From JAWRCU01 sp033542235 (GTDB taxonomy: Bacteria; Pseudomonadota; Alphaproteobacteria; Rhizobiales; Rhizobiaceae): DNA of 64,000 nucleotides. Below, in pieces: positions 19,675 to 28,788 of the stretch. Where the stretch lies: contig NZ_JAWRCU010000006.1 in assembly GCF_033542235.1 (NCBI RefSeq), positions 1 through 64,000 on the forward strand. The letters are read 5' to 3'. A program made the position numbers and the translations under genes. The notes under the pieces were generated by a model. The model did not search any database and was not told where the DNA came from. It was given only the letters and a program-made list of their open reading frames with translations. Each line of letters opens with the position of its first letter. Within the stretch, counting starts at the first letter, position 1.

Positions 19675-22600
19675 TCACCAGTTGAACCCGATCTTTGCCT
19701 TACCGGAGAGGCTCTGGACGTTTCCGGAGAATTCGCCCTGGAGCGCGAGTGCTGCAAAGAAGCCGGATTGGGCTTTATATTCGGCGCCGGCATCGACGAG
19801 CGCCGAATAGCGGTCGGGCTCGGCACCTTCGATCACAAAGCCCGTGCCGGGCAGCCTCTGGAAGCCGGCCGTGAAGGCAATGTCGTCACCGCCATTGATG
19901 GCAAGCGCGGCACGGCCGGAGAGAGTGAGCACTGCTCCGTCGGAGAGCAACAGCGTGCCGTCGAGCCTGGCACCGAGCTCGGTGCGCGTTGCCGTCACAG
20001 TGTCGCCTTCATAGGCAAGTGCGAAGCTGCCTGCGCCCGTCTCGGTGTAACCCGGCAGCCGATAGGCGATCGCCTGGAAGGCGGCGTAGGGGGTCACCGT
20101 CGCAAGCGGGGCGGCGATGCCATAGCCCGCTTCGATGCGGCCGGCGAAAGAATGCGCCGTGAAGTCGCCGGACAGCGCGTCGCCGAAGACGGTTCGGCTG
20201 GTCTCGACGTCGTGGAAGCCATAGGCCGCCGCGCCCGCGACATAGGCTTGGCCGAGTTCCTGCCTGGCGAAGATGCCGGCATTGAAGGTGCCGGCATGGC
20301 CGCTACCGAGCCCATCGGACAGGCTGAAATTGGAAGAGCCGCCACCGAGTGCCAGGCCCAAAAACGTTCCGCCCCAATGCCGGCTGATGCCGCCGACCAG
20401 GCCGAACGTGTCGGCATCGGTGTCATGCGAGCCGGTCGCGGCATCACCGCCGACCGAAAGCGCGCCGCCATAGGCCGCGCCCCAGCTCTGCCAGCGGCTC
20501 TCGAAGACACGAGCGACCGCGTCGGCGGAGTGGCTCGCATCCAGGCCCAGCGCTGCGAACTCGCTGTCGCCGGCAGTCTTGTCCTTCTCCGCATAAGCTG
20601 CCGGACCAGCCGCCATGCTGCCGAATGCGCCGCCGGAGCCGGCCAGCGCCTGATCGCTGATCAGGCCAAGGAAATGGTCGGAGCTGTCGATGCCGGCTGT
20701 GATCGCGCCGGCCGCTATCTCGCCCGACGCTACCGTCAGGCCATTGGCATCGAGCGTGGCGAACTCCGCCGGAATGCTGCCGTTGACGTCGAAATAGGAG
20801 ACGATCGCGTTGGCGACGCTGCGCTGATTGCGGTTGAGATTGCCGAAATCGGGTTCGCAATCCCTCGTGCAGCCAGGGTCGGTACGCCTGACCTTCGTCG
20901 TCAGATAGACGTTGTTGCCATCGTAGGTGAGGCTGGTCTCCAGTCCGGGCAGTATCTTGGCGTCGAGGTCCCTGAACTCCGTGCCGCCGAGCCCGCCCGC
21001 TGCATTGAGGATGGTGTAGCTCTTGGCGACATAGCTGCCCGGCGCGTAAGTGACCACGACGGTGCCGCCCGACAGGTTGGCGGTGCCGCTGACATTGGTG
21101 CGGTCGGCGGCCGTTGTCGAGGTTTCGACGGCATAGGTCGAGCCTGCGCCGAAGGTGAGATTGCCGGCGATGCTGACCGTGCCGATCGAGTTGCCGGGTG
21201 AGAGCCGGCCGTCATGATTGACTATGACCGAAGGCAGCAAGCCGCTACCGCCGAGCGTGGCGCCGGCATCGACCGTCAGCAGCGACGACGACGAGATGTC
21301 GCCGTTCACCGACAAGATTCCCGCTTTGACGAAGGTCTGGCCGGTATAGGTGCTCGTGCCCGAAAGCAGGAGCTTGCCGGCGCCTTCCTTGCTGAGCGAG
21401 CCCGCGCCCGAGATCGCGCCGCCAAAGATGCTGTCGCCGTCCTGGTCGACGGTGAGGCCGCCGGCCCCCAACAGAATGGACCCGCTGCCAGACAGCGCGC
21501 CGATCGTCTGGTCGAAGCCGCCGAGGTCGAGGGTCGCGCCGCCAGCCACCGACACTGCGCTATTGGGCGAGAAGGCGCCGGCCGAGCCGGCGCCGAGCGT
21601 GCCTTGTGAAACCGTGGTGGGGCCCGTGTAGCTGTTGTGGCCCGCAAGGACCAGTTCGCCAGCGCCGGCCTTCGTCAGGCCGCCGCTGCCGGTTATGTCC
21701 GAGGCCGCGGCCACATCGAAGCCGTTGCTGTCGAAGCTGCCGCCGCCTGCATCGAGCTTGACGGCGCGTGTGGCGGCGAGATTGAAGGCCGCGTCAAAGC
21801 GCAGCGTGCCGCCGTTGAAGGTCAGTCCGCCTACCGCATCGCCGAGATTGTCGTCGCTCGCGACCGCGATCACCCCGTCGTTGAAGAATGTCCCGCCGGA
21901 ATAGGTGTTGGCGCCGGTCAGTGCCAGAACGCCGCTGCCGTCCTGCGCAACCTGGCCATGGCCGACGCCTGCATCGGAGACGATGCCGGCGAAGGTGTAG
22001 GTGTCAGAGCGGTCGAAGGCGAGCGTGCCGGCAGCGGCCACGTCGCCCAGGATCGAGCCGGTCGTGCCGCCATTGCCGATCTTGAGCGTGCCGGCCTCGA
22101 TGACCGTGCCGTCGCCATAGCTGTTGGCGCCGGTGAGGACCAGCGTGCCGGCGCCTGTCTTGTGCAACGTCCCTGGATCGGTCGCGTCGGCAATGACGCC
22201 GGCAATCGTCATCGTATAGCCATTGGTGTCGACCGTACCGAAGCTGGAGCTCACCTCGAAGCGGTTGGCGAATGCCAGTCCGTTGGCGCCTGCCTTGAAG
22301 ACGCCGTAGGGGTTGAGCAGCACGGAACCGGTGCCCACAGCATCGTTGTTGGCAGCCACCAGAGTGGCGACCGGCCCAGCGATGAAGCCGCCTACTGTCG
22401 TGCCGCCGGTGTAGGTGTTGACGCCGGAAAGCGTCAGCGTACCCCCATCGAGCACGAGGTTGCCGCCGCTGATCACGCCGGAAAATGTGCCGGCGGCGTC
22501 GGTGATGCGCAGAGTGCTGCCGAAATAAATCTCACCGCTGCCGCTCAGCGACTTGAAGGTCTGCGGAGCCCAACTCCCCGTAGTGTCGAACACGCCGTCC

Positions 22601-25600
22601 ACGACGAGGCTGCTGGATGGAGACAGGCTGCCGTTGTTGACGAGCCACAGCCGGCCGCCTTGCTCGATCGTCGTCGAGCCGGTGTAGGTGCTGGTGCCGG
22701 AAAGATACTGTGACGCACCGCTTGCGATCACCAGGCTGCCAGCCGTCCCGCCACCAATGCCGCCATCCCTGATCGAACCTATGAACGTATTCCAACTGCT
22801 ACCGGCATCGGTGATGGTGAGCGTCTTGGAACCCAGCGCGACGACGCCGTATCCCGATGGCCCGAACAACTGGCGGACACTGGTGCCGTCCGTCGTTTGC
22901 GAGATATCGAACGTACCGCTGACCATGACATAGGAGGAATTCGCGATGGAGCCGTCGCCTTTCAGCGCCAGCGTTCCGGAGACCCCGGTCGTACCTGTAT
23001 AGGTGTTGACGCCCGAGAGCGTCTGCGTGCCGCTGATATCGATTTGGCCCCCACCGGCGATCACGCCGGCGAATTCCGTCGAGCCGTTCGTTATACCCAG
23101 CCCATTGCTGCCGAGCAGCACGGTTCCGGTCGACGTCCCGGCGAGGCTGGTGATCCAAGTGAGGCCACCGGTCGTCACGCCGGAGATGTCGAAGGTGCCG
23201 CCATTGACCGCCACCACGCTGGAAGCCGCAATGCTGCCGCTGCCGGACATGGCCAGCGTGCCGCCCTCGATGGTGGTGGCGCCGGTATAGGTGTTGATGC
23301 CTGAGAGTATCAGCGTGCCGCCGCCAACCTTGTCCAGACCGATGCCGGCCGCGCCGGTGAGCACCGAGGCAATCTCCGCCGTTACGCCACCGTCGACATT
23401 GACGAAGCTCGCCGCTGCGTTGCCGGCGCTGTCACCGGTCATGGCCAGGACGCCGCCGGCGATCGTGTAGCCGGTACTGGAGAACTGGACGCCCTCGAAG
23501 GCCACCGGTCCGCTCACGGTCACCGTGCCGGCCGTGCCGGCGAAGACGCCGACCGCGCTGTGCCACTGGTCGTTGAAGTTGGCGCTGCCCGGTGCGCCCG
23601 TCCAGTTGGTGCCGGCTGCGCCCCAGGTGCCGTCGCCGCCGTCGACCGAGCCGTTGCCGATGCCGTCGGCGCCGTCCCAGAACTGCACGAACTGCCCGCC
23701 ATTCGTGATGAGCAGGTTCACCTGGTGCGGGATAGCGGTCTGCACGCTCGCGTCGGTAGGGACGCTCGCGTAGCTTCCAGAGATCGTGCCGTCGACGTTG
23801 AAGAGGCGGTAATAACCTGACACTGCGCCTGGCGTCTGCAGCGTGCCGCCGAGGACCAAATTCCCTGACACGTTGACCAGATCGTTCGACGCGCCGCCCT
23901 CCACGCCCGAAGCGCCCAGCTCGAACAGGCTGACCGAGGTGGCGCCCAGTGTCAGGTCGCCGTCGACCGTCAGCGTGCCCGGACTGTTGCCGGCCGACAG
24001 CGTGCCGTTGACCACCGTGTCGGCCAGCGTGCCGGAACCTCCGATCGTCGCGCCCGCATCCACTGTGATGCCCGACGACGAGGCGATCGAGCCGTTGACC
24101 AGCAGCTTGCCGCCGCTGACCTTTGTCTCGCCGGTGTAGGTGCTGGTACCGGTGAGGATCGTGGTGCCGCCGCGCTGCTCGACATCGCCGGTGCCGGAGA
24201 TCGCGCCGTCGAACTGGTAGGCGTTGGAACGGTTGAAGGCGAGCGCGGCGTCATTGAGCACGTCGCCCAGAATCGAGCCGGAGGTGCCGCCGATCTCCAA
24301 CGTACCGTTCAGGATAGTCGTTCCACCGGTATATGTGTTGGCGCCTGCGAGCGTCAGCGTGCCGGTGCCGGTCTTGACGAGTGAGCCGCCGTTGCCGACG
24401 CCAACCCAGCAGTCATGGCCGCTTGGACCGCAATCGCTGATCACGCCGCTCACAGCCGTGTCGAGATTGTTGCCGCCGACGGCAAGCTGTTTCGACCCGA
24501 GGAAATAGCTGCCCGCCCCCTCGATCGAGCCCGCGGTTGTTCCCGCCGACGCCAAAGAAGAGATATCGAATTTGCCACCCGCACCGGTGATGAAGCGTGC
24601 GTCGCCACCGCTGCTGCTGTTCCCGAACCAGGTGATTCCGCCAGCCTCTGTGGTGATGGTGGCATTGGCGGCCGTACTGTCATCCGCGAAAGATACGACA
24701 TCGTGGTTGACGATTGTTGCGCTGTCGGCCGTGCTGCCGTTACTGAACGCCAATTGGGCGTCGTTGGTGATGTTCGCGTTTCCGGCCGTGCTGTTGTCGT
24801 AGAACAGCAGGTAGCTGTTGTTGGTGATGGCAGCGTCGCCGGCGGTACTGTCGTCGCGGAAATCAAGCCAGCTGTTGTTGGTTATGACGGCACTGCCGGC
24901 CGAGCTTGAGTTGCTGAAACGCAGGATGACATTGTTGCCGACATTGTTGGTGATGTCTGCGCTGCCGGCAGTCGTGCCGTTCACGAAATTCGTGTAGCCA
25001 TCGTTGGAGATTGAAGTGCCGGTCGTGTCGGCATTGGCAACTCTGAAGATGCCGCCCGCGCCTACGGTCACCTCGCCCACGATCGCACCAGCGCTGCCGC
25101 CATCGCCGAGCTGTAGCGTGCCGTGGCTGATCTTGGTGCCGCCCGTATAGGCGCTGGAGCCCGTCAGCGTCAGCGTTCCAGTGCCGGTCTTGGTCAGCGC
25201 TGTCGTGCTGGTGGATCCGTCCTTGATCGTGCCGCTGAACGTCGTCGCGGTAGTGTCGCCGGCCGTGAGCATCGCATTGGCTGTGCCGCTGTTGGTAACG
25301 GTCCCCGTACCCGACAACGAGGCGATTGTCTGGTCGAAACCACCGAGGTCGAGCGTCGCGTCGACCGTGAACGCGCTCGCGGACGAAAACGCGTTGGCTG
25401 CTCCGCCCGCCAGCGTACCGCCCGAAACCAAGGTTGCGCCGGTGTAGGCGTTCGTCCCCGACAGCGTCAGCGTCCCGGTGCCGGTCTGCTTGATGGTTCC
25501 CGCTCCTTCGATTTTGCCGCCAAAGGTGTATGCGTCCGACCGATTGAATGCTAGCGAGGCGTTGTTGACGATTTCCCCGACCAACGAGCCGCCATCACCG

Positions 25601-28512
25601 AGCTGCAGCGTGCCGCCGCTGATCGTGGTGCCGCCGGTGAAGGTGTTGGCCCCCATCAGCGTCAGCGTGCCAGCGCCGACCTTGATCAGGGCAGTCGTGG
25701 CATCCGGGCCATCCTCGAGGGTTCCGCTGAAGATGGTCGACATGTTGTCGCCTGCCGTCAGTGTCGCGTCGTCCGTGCCGCTGTTGGTCACGGTGCCCGT
25801 GCCCGACAGCGAGGCGATGGTCTGGCTGAAGCCGCCGAGATCGAGCGTCGCGTCGACCGTGAATGCGCTCGCCGCCGATAATGCGTTGGCTGCTCCGCCC
25901 GCCAGCGTGCCGCCCGAAACCGTGGTCGCGCCGGTATAGGTGGCGGTACCTGACAAGGTCAGGGTACCGGCGCCGACCTTGACCAGCGAGCCGCCGGCGC
26001 CGCCGTCCGCGATGGCTCCATTCACCGTGGTCGACCGATTGTTGGAGCCGACGGTGAGCGTCTTCGAACCGAGAAGATATGTGCCCGCGCCTTCGATCGA
26101 GCCGGCGGTCGCCCCCGTCGTCGTGAGGCCGGAGATGTCGACCGCGCCGCCGGTCTCGGTGATGAAACGCGCGTCGCCGCCGCTGCTGTTATGCAGGAAC
26201 CGGGTCGTGGCGTTGGCGCTGGTGGTGATGGTAGCGGTGCCGGCCGTGCTGGTGGAACGGAAGGTCAGGCTGCCGTTGTTGGAGATCGTCGCGCTGCCGG
26301 CGCCGCTCGCGTCGTAGAATGTGAGCTCGTCGTTGTTGATGATGGTGGCGCTGCCGGCGGTGCTGGTGTCGTAGAAGGACAGCATGCCGTCATTCGTGAT
26401 GCGGGCGTTGTCTGCGGAACTGCCGTTTTGGAAATTCAGCAAAGCGCTGCTGGTGTTGGCAATCGTGGCAGTGCCGGCGAGGCTGTTGTCGTAGAACAGC
26501 AAAGTGCCGTTATTGGTGAGCTTGCCGCTGCCGGCCGAACTCGCATTGTGGAATTCGAGGAAGTTGTTGTTGGTCACGACAGCACTGCCGGCGCTGCTCG
26601 TGTCGTAGAAATAGAGCTCGCCGCTATTGGTTATGGTGGCGCTGCCTGCGTTGGTTGCATTCTGGAAGTTCATAGTGCCGGCATTCGCGATGCCCGTGAT
26701 GCCTGCGGTGTTGGCGTTGGTAACGGTGAGCGTACCGGCGCCCTTCACGGTGACCTGGCCCCGGATCGAGCCGGCAACGCCGGCTGTGCCAAGCTGCAGT
26801 ACGCCGGCATTGACAGTCGTACCGCCGGTATAAGTGTGGTTGCCCGTAAGAACTGTCGTCCCGGGACCGCCTCTGGTCAGACCGGCGCTGCCGGCGAGTG
26901 TTGCGCCGACCGTGCCATTGCCCCAGAGATTGATTGCGTTCGCGGCTTCGATCGTGCCTGTGCCGGTAATGGTACCGCCATTGAAGTTCAGGATTTGCAC
27001 GCTGAGCTTGCGGCCCGCGCTGACGTTCAGCGTCGCCGTATCGGAGTTCGTGAATGTGGAGACACCGAACATGTCGCCGCCGGTGAGCGACACCGAACCG
27101 TTGCCCTGGTTGTTGATGTTGCTCATCTGCACATCAACATCGCCGCCAAGAACCTTGATCTGGCCGCTGTTGTTGACGCTATAACCGGCTCCAGGGGAAA
27201 GTATCGCCGTACCGCCAGGGCCATTGAAGTTGATGATGCCACTGGCGTTGTTGTTGATGTCGCCATTGTCCATCACGACACCGTCCGTCCCGACATTGAC
27301 CGTGGCATCGTTGTTCAGCGTGTTACCAGTGCCGAAGAGTACCGCGCCAATGCCCAGGTTGATTGTCGCTCCGCCTGCATTGGAGATGGTCCCGGAGGAC
27401 AGCGTATTGCCATCGCCAACATTGATCACGCCGGCATTGGTGATCGTGGAGAAGCCGGTCGCGTCACCGGCGCTGATGGTGACAGTTGCCCCGCCATTGA
27501 CCTGAAGCACGTTCGAATATGTTCCGAAGACATCCGTCGTTCCGCCGGCAAGCTCGATCTTGCCGTTGATCGAGCCTTCGTTACGAAACTCGTTGGCGCC
27601 GCCGGTGATATAAATGGCCTGGCGCGCGCCATAGCCGGTGCCGGTACCGCCCGAGATGGTCGCGCCGGCATTGTTCACGATCGTGATGTTTGAGCCAAGG
27701 ATGCCGTAGCCTCCTTGCCCATAAGTGCCATGGACACTAGGGTCGGACATCACGAACTTGCCGCCCAGGCCTCCGTTCCCGCCCTGAATGATGCCGCTGT
27801 TGACGATTGTGGTGTTCGTCGAGCTGTTCGCGGTGACACCATTGCCGCCGTTGCCGCCGGCGCCATTGTCCAACGCGTTGACGCCGTAGCTCCATGACGT
27901 ATTGGCGTCGCCGCCTTCGCCGCCCAAGCCACCCTTGACGGAGACGCCGCTGCCGATCGTGATGGTCACGTCCCCAGTCGCGTTGTTGACAAGGATGCCG
28001 CTGCCGCCACCGCCACCGCCGCCGCCACCACCTACTCGATAACCGCCTTGGGTTTCACCCCAGCCATTGCCGCCTGCACCGCCGGTGCCGCCCAAGACAT
28101 TGGAGGTAATCGAGCCGCTGGCACTGATTGCCAGGCCGGCACCGCCACCACCACCGCCGCCGCCGCCGGCACCGAGTATATAGCCACCGCCGCCGCTGCC
28201 GCCGGAATCAGAACCTCCCCCGGTGCCGCCCGTATAGGTGAACTGGACCCAGGTAACACCACTGCCCCCGGCGCTGCCCGTTACGACACCGTTTCCGGAG
28301 ACACCGCCACCCCCGCTGGTCCCGGGCGTATTGTAGTTTGGCGCATTGCCGCCGGTTCCGCCGGTCTGGCCTGTGCTTTGCGCCAGCGCCGTTGCTGTCG
28401 CCGCAACCAAAGCAAGCGGAGCGACTGAGACCAGCAGGAGCGCCGTCGAGGCAATAGCCGGTCGCTGCGCGAAACGATGGGTTCGCGCCAGGAACTTCGT
28501 TCCAGCACTCAT
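19675..28512 (-). CDS. Giant autotransporter (type Va) with repeat-rich passenger
   Basis: A 2945-residue surface protein predicted to secrete its own passenger. In order: a long signal peptide (1-44, cleaved near ALA-QST); a Gly-rich segment (about 50-240) with runs of up to nine Gly; dozens of passenger-associated repeats of the form GAGTLTLSGTNTYTGATTVS; two blocks of 19-residue repeats (about 607-780 and 1166-1305); a linker with Cys2548 and Cys2552; and an autotransporter beta-barrel from about 2660, ending in the aromatic IGFNW. A start at 28629 is possible, but 28512 places the signal peptide at the N-terminus. Probably an adhesin or aggregation factor. It is divergent from a ToxR-like regulator and upstream of an IalB-like gene. 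Confidence 0.93.
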   Translation of the reverse strand: MSAGTKFLARTHRFAQRPAIASTALLLVSVAPLALVAATATALAQSTGQTGGTGGNAPNYNTPGTSGGGGVSGNGVVTGSAGGSGVTWVQFTYTGGTGGGSDSGGSGGGGYILGAGGGGGGGGGAGLAISASGSITSNVLGGTGGAGGNGWGETQGGYRVGGGGGGGGGGSGILVNNATGDVTITIGSGVSVKGGLGGEGGDANTSWSYGVNALDNGAGGNGGNGVTANSSTNTTIVNSGIIQGGNGGLGGKFVMSDPSVHGTYGQGGYGILGSNITIVNNAGATISGGTGTGYGARQAIYITGGANEFRNEGSINGKIELAGGTTDVFGTYSNVLQVNGGATVTISAGDATGFSTITNAGVINVGDGNTLSSGTISNAGGATINLGIGAVLFGTGNTLNNDATVNVGTDGVVMDNGDINNNASGIINFNGPGGTAILSPGAGYSVNNSGQIKVLGGDVDVQMSNINNQGNGSVSLTGGDMFGVSTFTNSDTATLNVSAGRKLSVQILNFNGGTITGTGTIEAANAINLWGNGTVGATLAGSAGLTRGGPGTTVLTGNHTYTGGTTVNAGVLQLGTAGVAGSIRGQVTVKGAGTLTVTNANTAGITGIANAGTMNFQNATNAGSATITNSGELYFYDTSSAGSAVVTNNNFLEFHNASSAGSGKLTNNGTLLFYDNSLAGTATIANTSSALLNFQNGSSADNARITNDGMLSFYDTSTAGSATIINNDELTFYDASGAGSATISNNGSLTFRSTSTAGTATITTSANATTRFLHNSSGGDARFITETGGAVDISGLTTTGATAGSIEGAGTYLLGSKTLTVGSNNRSTTVNGAIADGGAGGSLVKVGAGTLTLSGTATYTGATTVSGGTLAGGAANALSAASAFTVDATLDLGGFSQTIASLSGTGTVTNSGTDDATLTAGDNMSTIFSGTLEDGPDATTALIKVGAGTLTLMGANTFTGGTTISGGTLQLGDGGSLVGEIVNNASLAFNRSDAYTFGGKIEGAGTIKQTGTGTLTLSGTNAYTGATLVSGGTLAGGAANAFSSASAFTVDATLDLGGFDQTIASLSGTGTVTNSGTANAMLTAGDTTATTFSGTIKDGSTSTTALTKTGTGTLTLTGSSAYTGGTKISHGTLQLGDGGSAGAIVGEVTVGAGGIFRVANADTTGTSISNDGYTNFVNGTTAGSADITNNVGNNVILRFSNSSSAGSAVITNNSWLDFRDDSTAGDAAITNNSYLLFYDNSTAGNANITNDAQLAFSNGSTADSATIVNHDVVSFADDSTAANATITTEAGGITWFGNSSSGGDARFITGAGGKFDISSLASAGTTAGSIEGAGSYFLGSKQLAVGGNNLDTAVSGVISDCGPSGHDCWVGVGNGGSLVKTGTGTLTLAGANTYTGGTTILNGTLEIGGTSGSILGDVLNDAALAFNRSNAYQFDGAISGTGDVEQRGGTTILTGTSTYTGETKVSGGKLLVNGSIASSSGITVDAGATIGGSGTLADTVVNGTLSAGNSPGTLTVDGDLTLGATSVSLFELGASGVEGGASNDLVNVSGNLVLGGTLQTPGAVSGYYRLFNVDGTISGSYASVPTDASVQTAIPHQVNLLITNGGQFVQFWDGADGIGNGSVDGGDGTWGAAGTNWTGAPGSANFNDQWHSAVGVFAGTAGTVTVSGPVAFEGVQFSSTGYTIAGGVLAMTGDSAGNAAASFVNVDGGVTAEIASVLTGAAGIGLDKVGGGTLILSGINTYTGATTIEGGTLAMSGSGSIAASSVVAVNGGTFDISGVTTGGLTWITSLAGTSTGTVLLGSNGLGITNGSTEFAGVIAGGGQIDISGTQTLSGVNTYTGTTGVSGTLALKGDGSIANSSYVMVSGTFDISQTTDGTSVRQLFGPSGYGVVALGSKTLTITDAGSSWNTFIGSIRDGGIGGGTAGSLVIASGASQYLSGTSTYTGSTTIEQGGRLWLVNNGSLSPSSSLVVDGVFDTTGSWAPQTFKSLSGSGEIYFGSTLRITDAAGTFSGVISGGNLVLDGGTLTLSGVNTYTGGTTVGGFIAGPVATLVAANNDAVGTGSVLLNPYGVFKAGANGLAFANRFEVSSSFGTVDTNGYTMTIAGVIADATDPGTLHKTGAGTLVLTGANSYGDGTVIEAGTLKIGNGGTTGSILGDVAAAGTLAFDRSDTYTFAGIVSDAGVGHGQVAQDGSGVLALTGANTYSGGTFFNDGVIAVASDDNLGDAVGGLTFNGGTLRFDAAFNLAATRAVKLDAGGGSFDSNGFDVAAASDITGSGGLTKAGAGELVLAGHNSYTGPTTVSQGTLGAGSAGAFSPNSAVSVAGGATLDLGGFDQTIGALSGSGSILLGAGGLTVDQDGDSIFGGAISGAGSLSKEGAGKLLLSGTSTYTGQTFVKAGILSVNGDISSSSLLTVDAGATLGGSGLLPSVIVNHDGRLSPGNSIGTVSIAGNLTFGAGSTYAVETSTTAADRTNVSGTANLSGGTVVVTYAPGSYVAKSYTILNAAGGLGGTEFRDLDAKILPGLETSLTYDGNNVYLTTKVRRTDPGCTRDCEPDFGNLNRNQRSVANAIVSYFDVNGSIPAEFATLDANGLTVASGEIAAGAITAGIDSSDHFLGLISDQALAGSGGAFGSMAAGPAAYAEKDKTAGDSEFAALGLDASHSADAVARVFESRWQSWGAAYGGALSVGGDAATGSHDTDADTFGLVGGISRHWGGTFLGLALGGGSSNFSLSDGLGSGHAGTFNAGIFARQELGQAYVAGAAAYGFHDVETSRTVFGDALSGDFTAHSFAGRIEAGYGIAAPLATVTPYAAFQAIAYRLPGYTETGAGSFALAYEGDTVTATRTELGARLDGTLLLSDGAVLTLSGRAALAINGGDDIAFTAGFQRLPGTGFVIEGAEPDRYSALVDAGAEYKAQSGFFAALALQGEFSGNVQSLSGKAKIGFNW
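24597..25015 (-). repeat. 19-residue (57-bp) tandem repeat block B in the autotransporter
   Basis: About seven imperfect copies of a unit approximating DNSTAGSATITNNGxLxFY, ending at NSSSGGDARFITGAGG and then GSIEGAGSYFLGSKQL. The same ending closes block A, so the two blocks plus their tails are an old long duplication inside the gene. Confidence 0.75.
25288..25447 (-). repeat. Long direct repeat in the autotransporter, copy 1
   Basis: A stretch of about 160 bases that recurs almost unchanged 493 bases away at 25781-25940. Both copies encode GTGTVTNSGT, then SASAFTVDATLDLGGF, then SGGTLAGGAANA in the same order. Near-identity at DNA level points to recent duplication or gene conversion within the passenger. 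Confidence 0.75.
25781..25940 (-). repeat. Long direct repeat in the autotransporter, copy 2
   Basis: Partner of 25288-25447. The differences are mostly third-base or conservative (Phe/Leu, Asp/Ser), so both copies are translated and under similar constraint. Confidence 0.75.
26171..26690 (-). repeat. 19-residue (57-bp) tandem repeat block A in the autotransporter
   Basis: About eight imperfect units of DTSTAGSATITNNGELTFY type, one unit slightly longer than the rest, closing with NSSGGDARFITETGG and then GSIEGAGTYLLGSKTL. Each unit should form one turn of the passenger beta-helix. DNA between units has diverged, so this is a protein-level repeat and not a CRISPR. Confidence 0.75.
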
Positions 28513-28788
28513 GCCGCCGCCCCGCGGCTTTCGAACTCGGCGTTTGGCTGCGAAATCTGCAGCAGTGGCGAGATGCGAAACCGAACCGCCCAGACAAAGC
28601 CGGGCGCCGGCCCGGCGCGCAGGCACCAAGCCGCATTGCCCTGCACGGCAGGGTTTCGCCTACACATCCTAGATTTCACGCGGAATTCCCCAGGCCCCGA
28701 TCCTTAGCGTTCCGAACATGTCATCGGCGTGCGGAGCTGTCCTGAAGAGGGGTCGATGACATTCTGAAGTTTTTCTGATATTCAACCT

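Noticed and set aside
24597..26690. Regular 57-bp repeats considered as a CRISPR array
   Set aside because: Repeats are in frame, degenerate at DNA level and encode a conserved 19-residue protein unit; there are no constant repeats with unique spacers.
21637..27693. Several long plus-strand frames opposite the autotransporter
   Set aside because: They arise from the skewed codon use and repeats of the minus-strand gene (Ala/Pro/Ser or Gly/Arg/Ala-rich text), with no start signals or family motifs.
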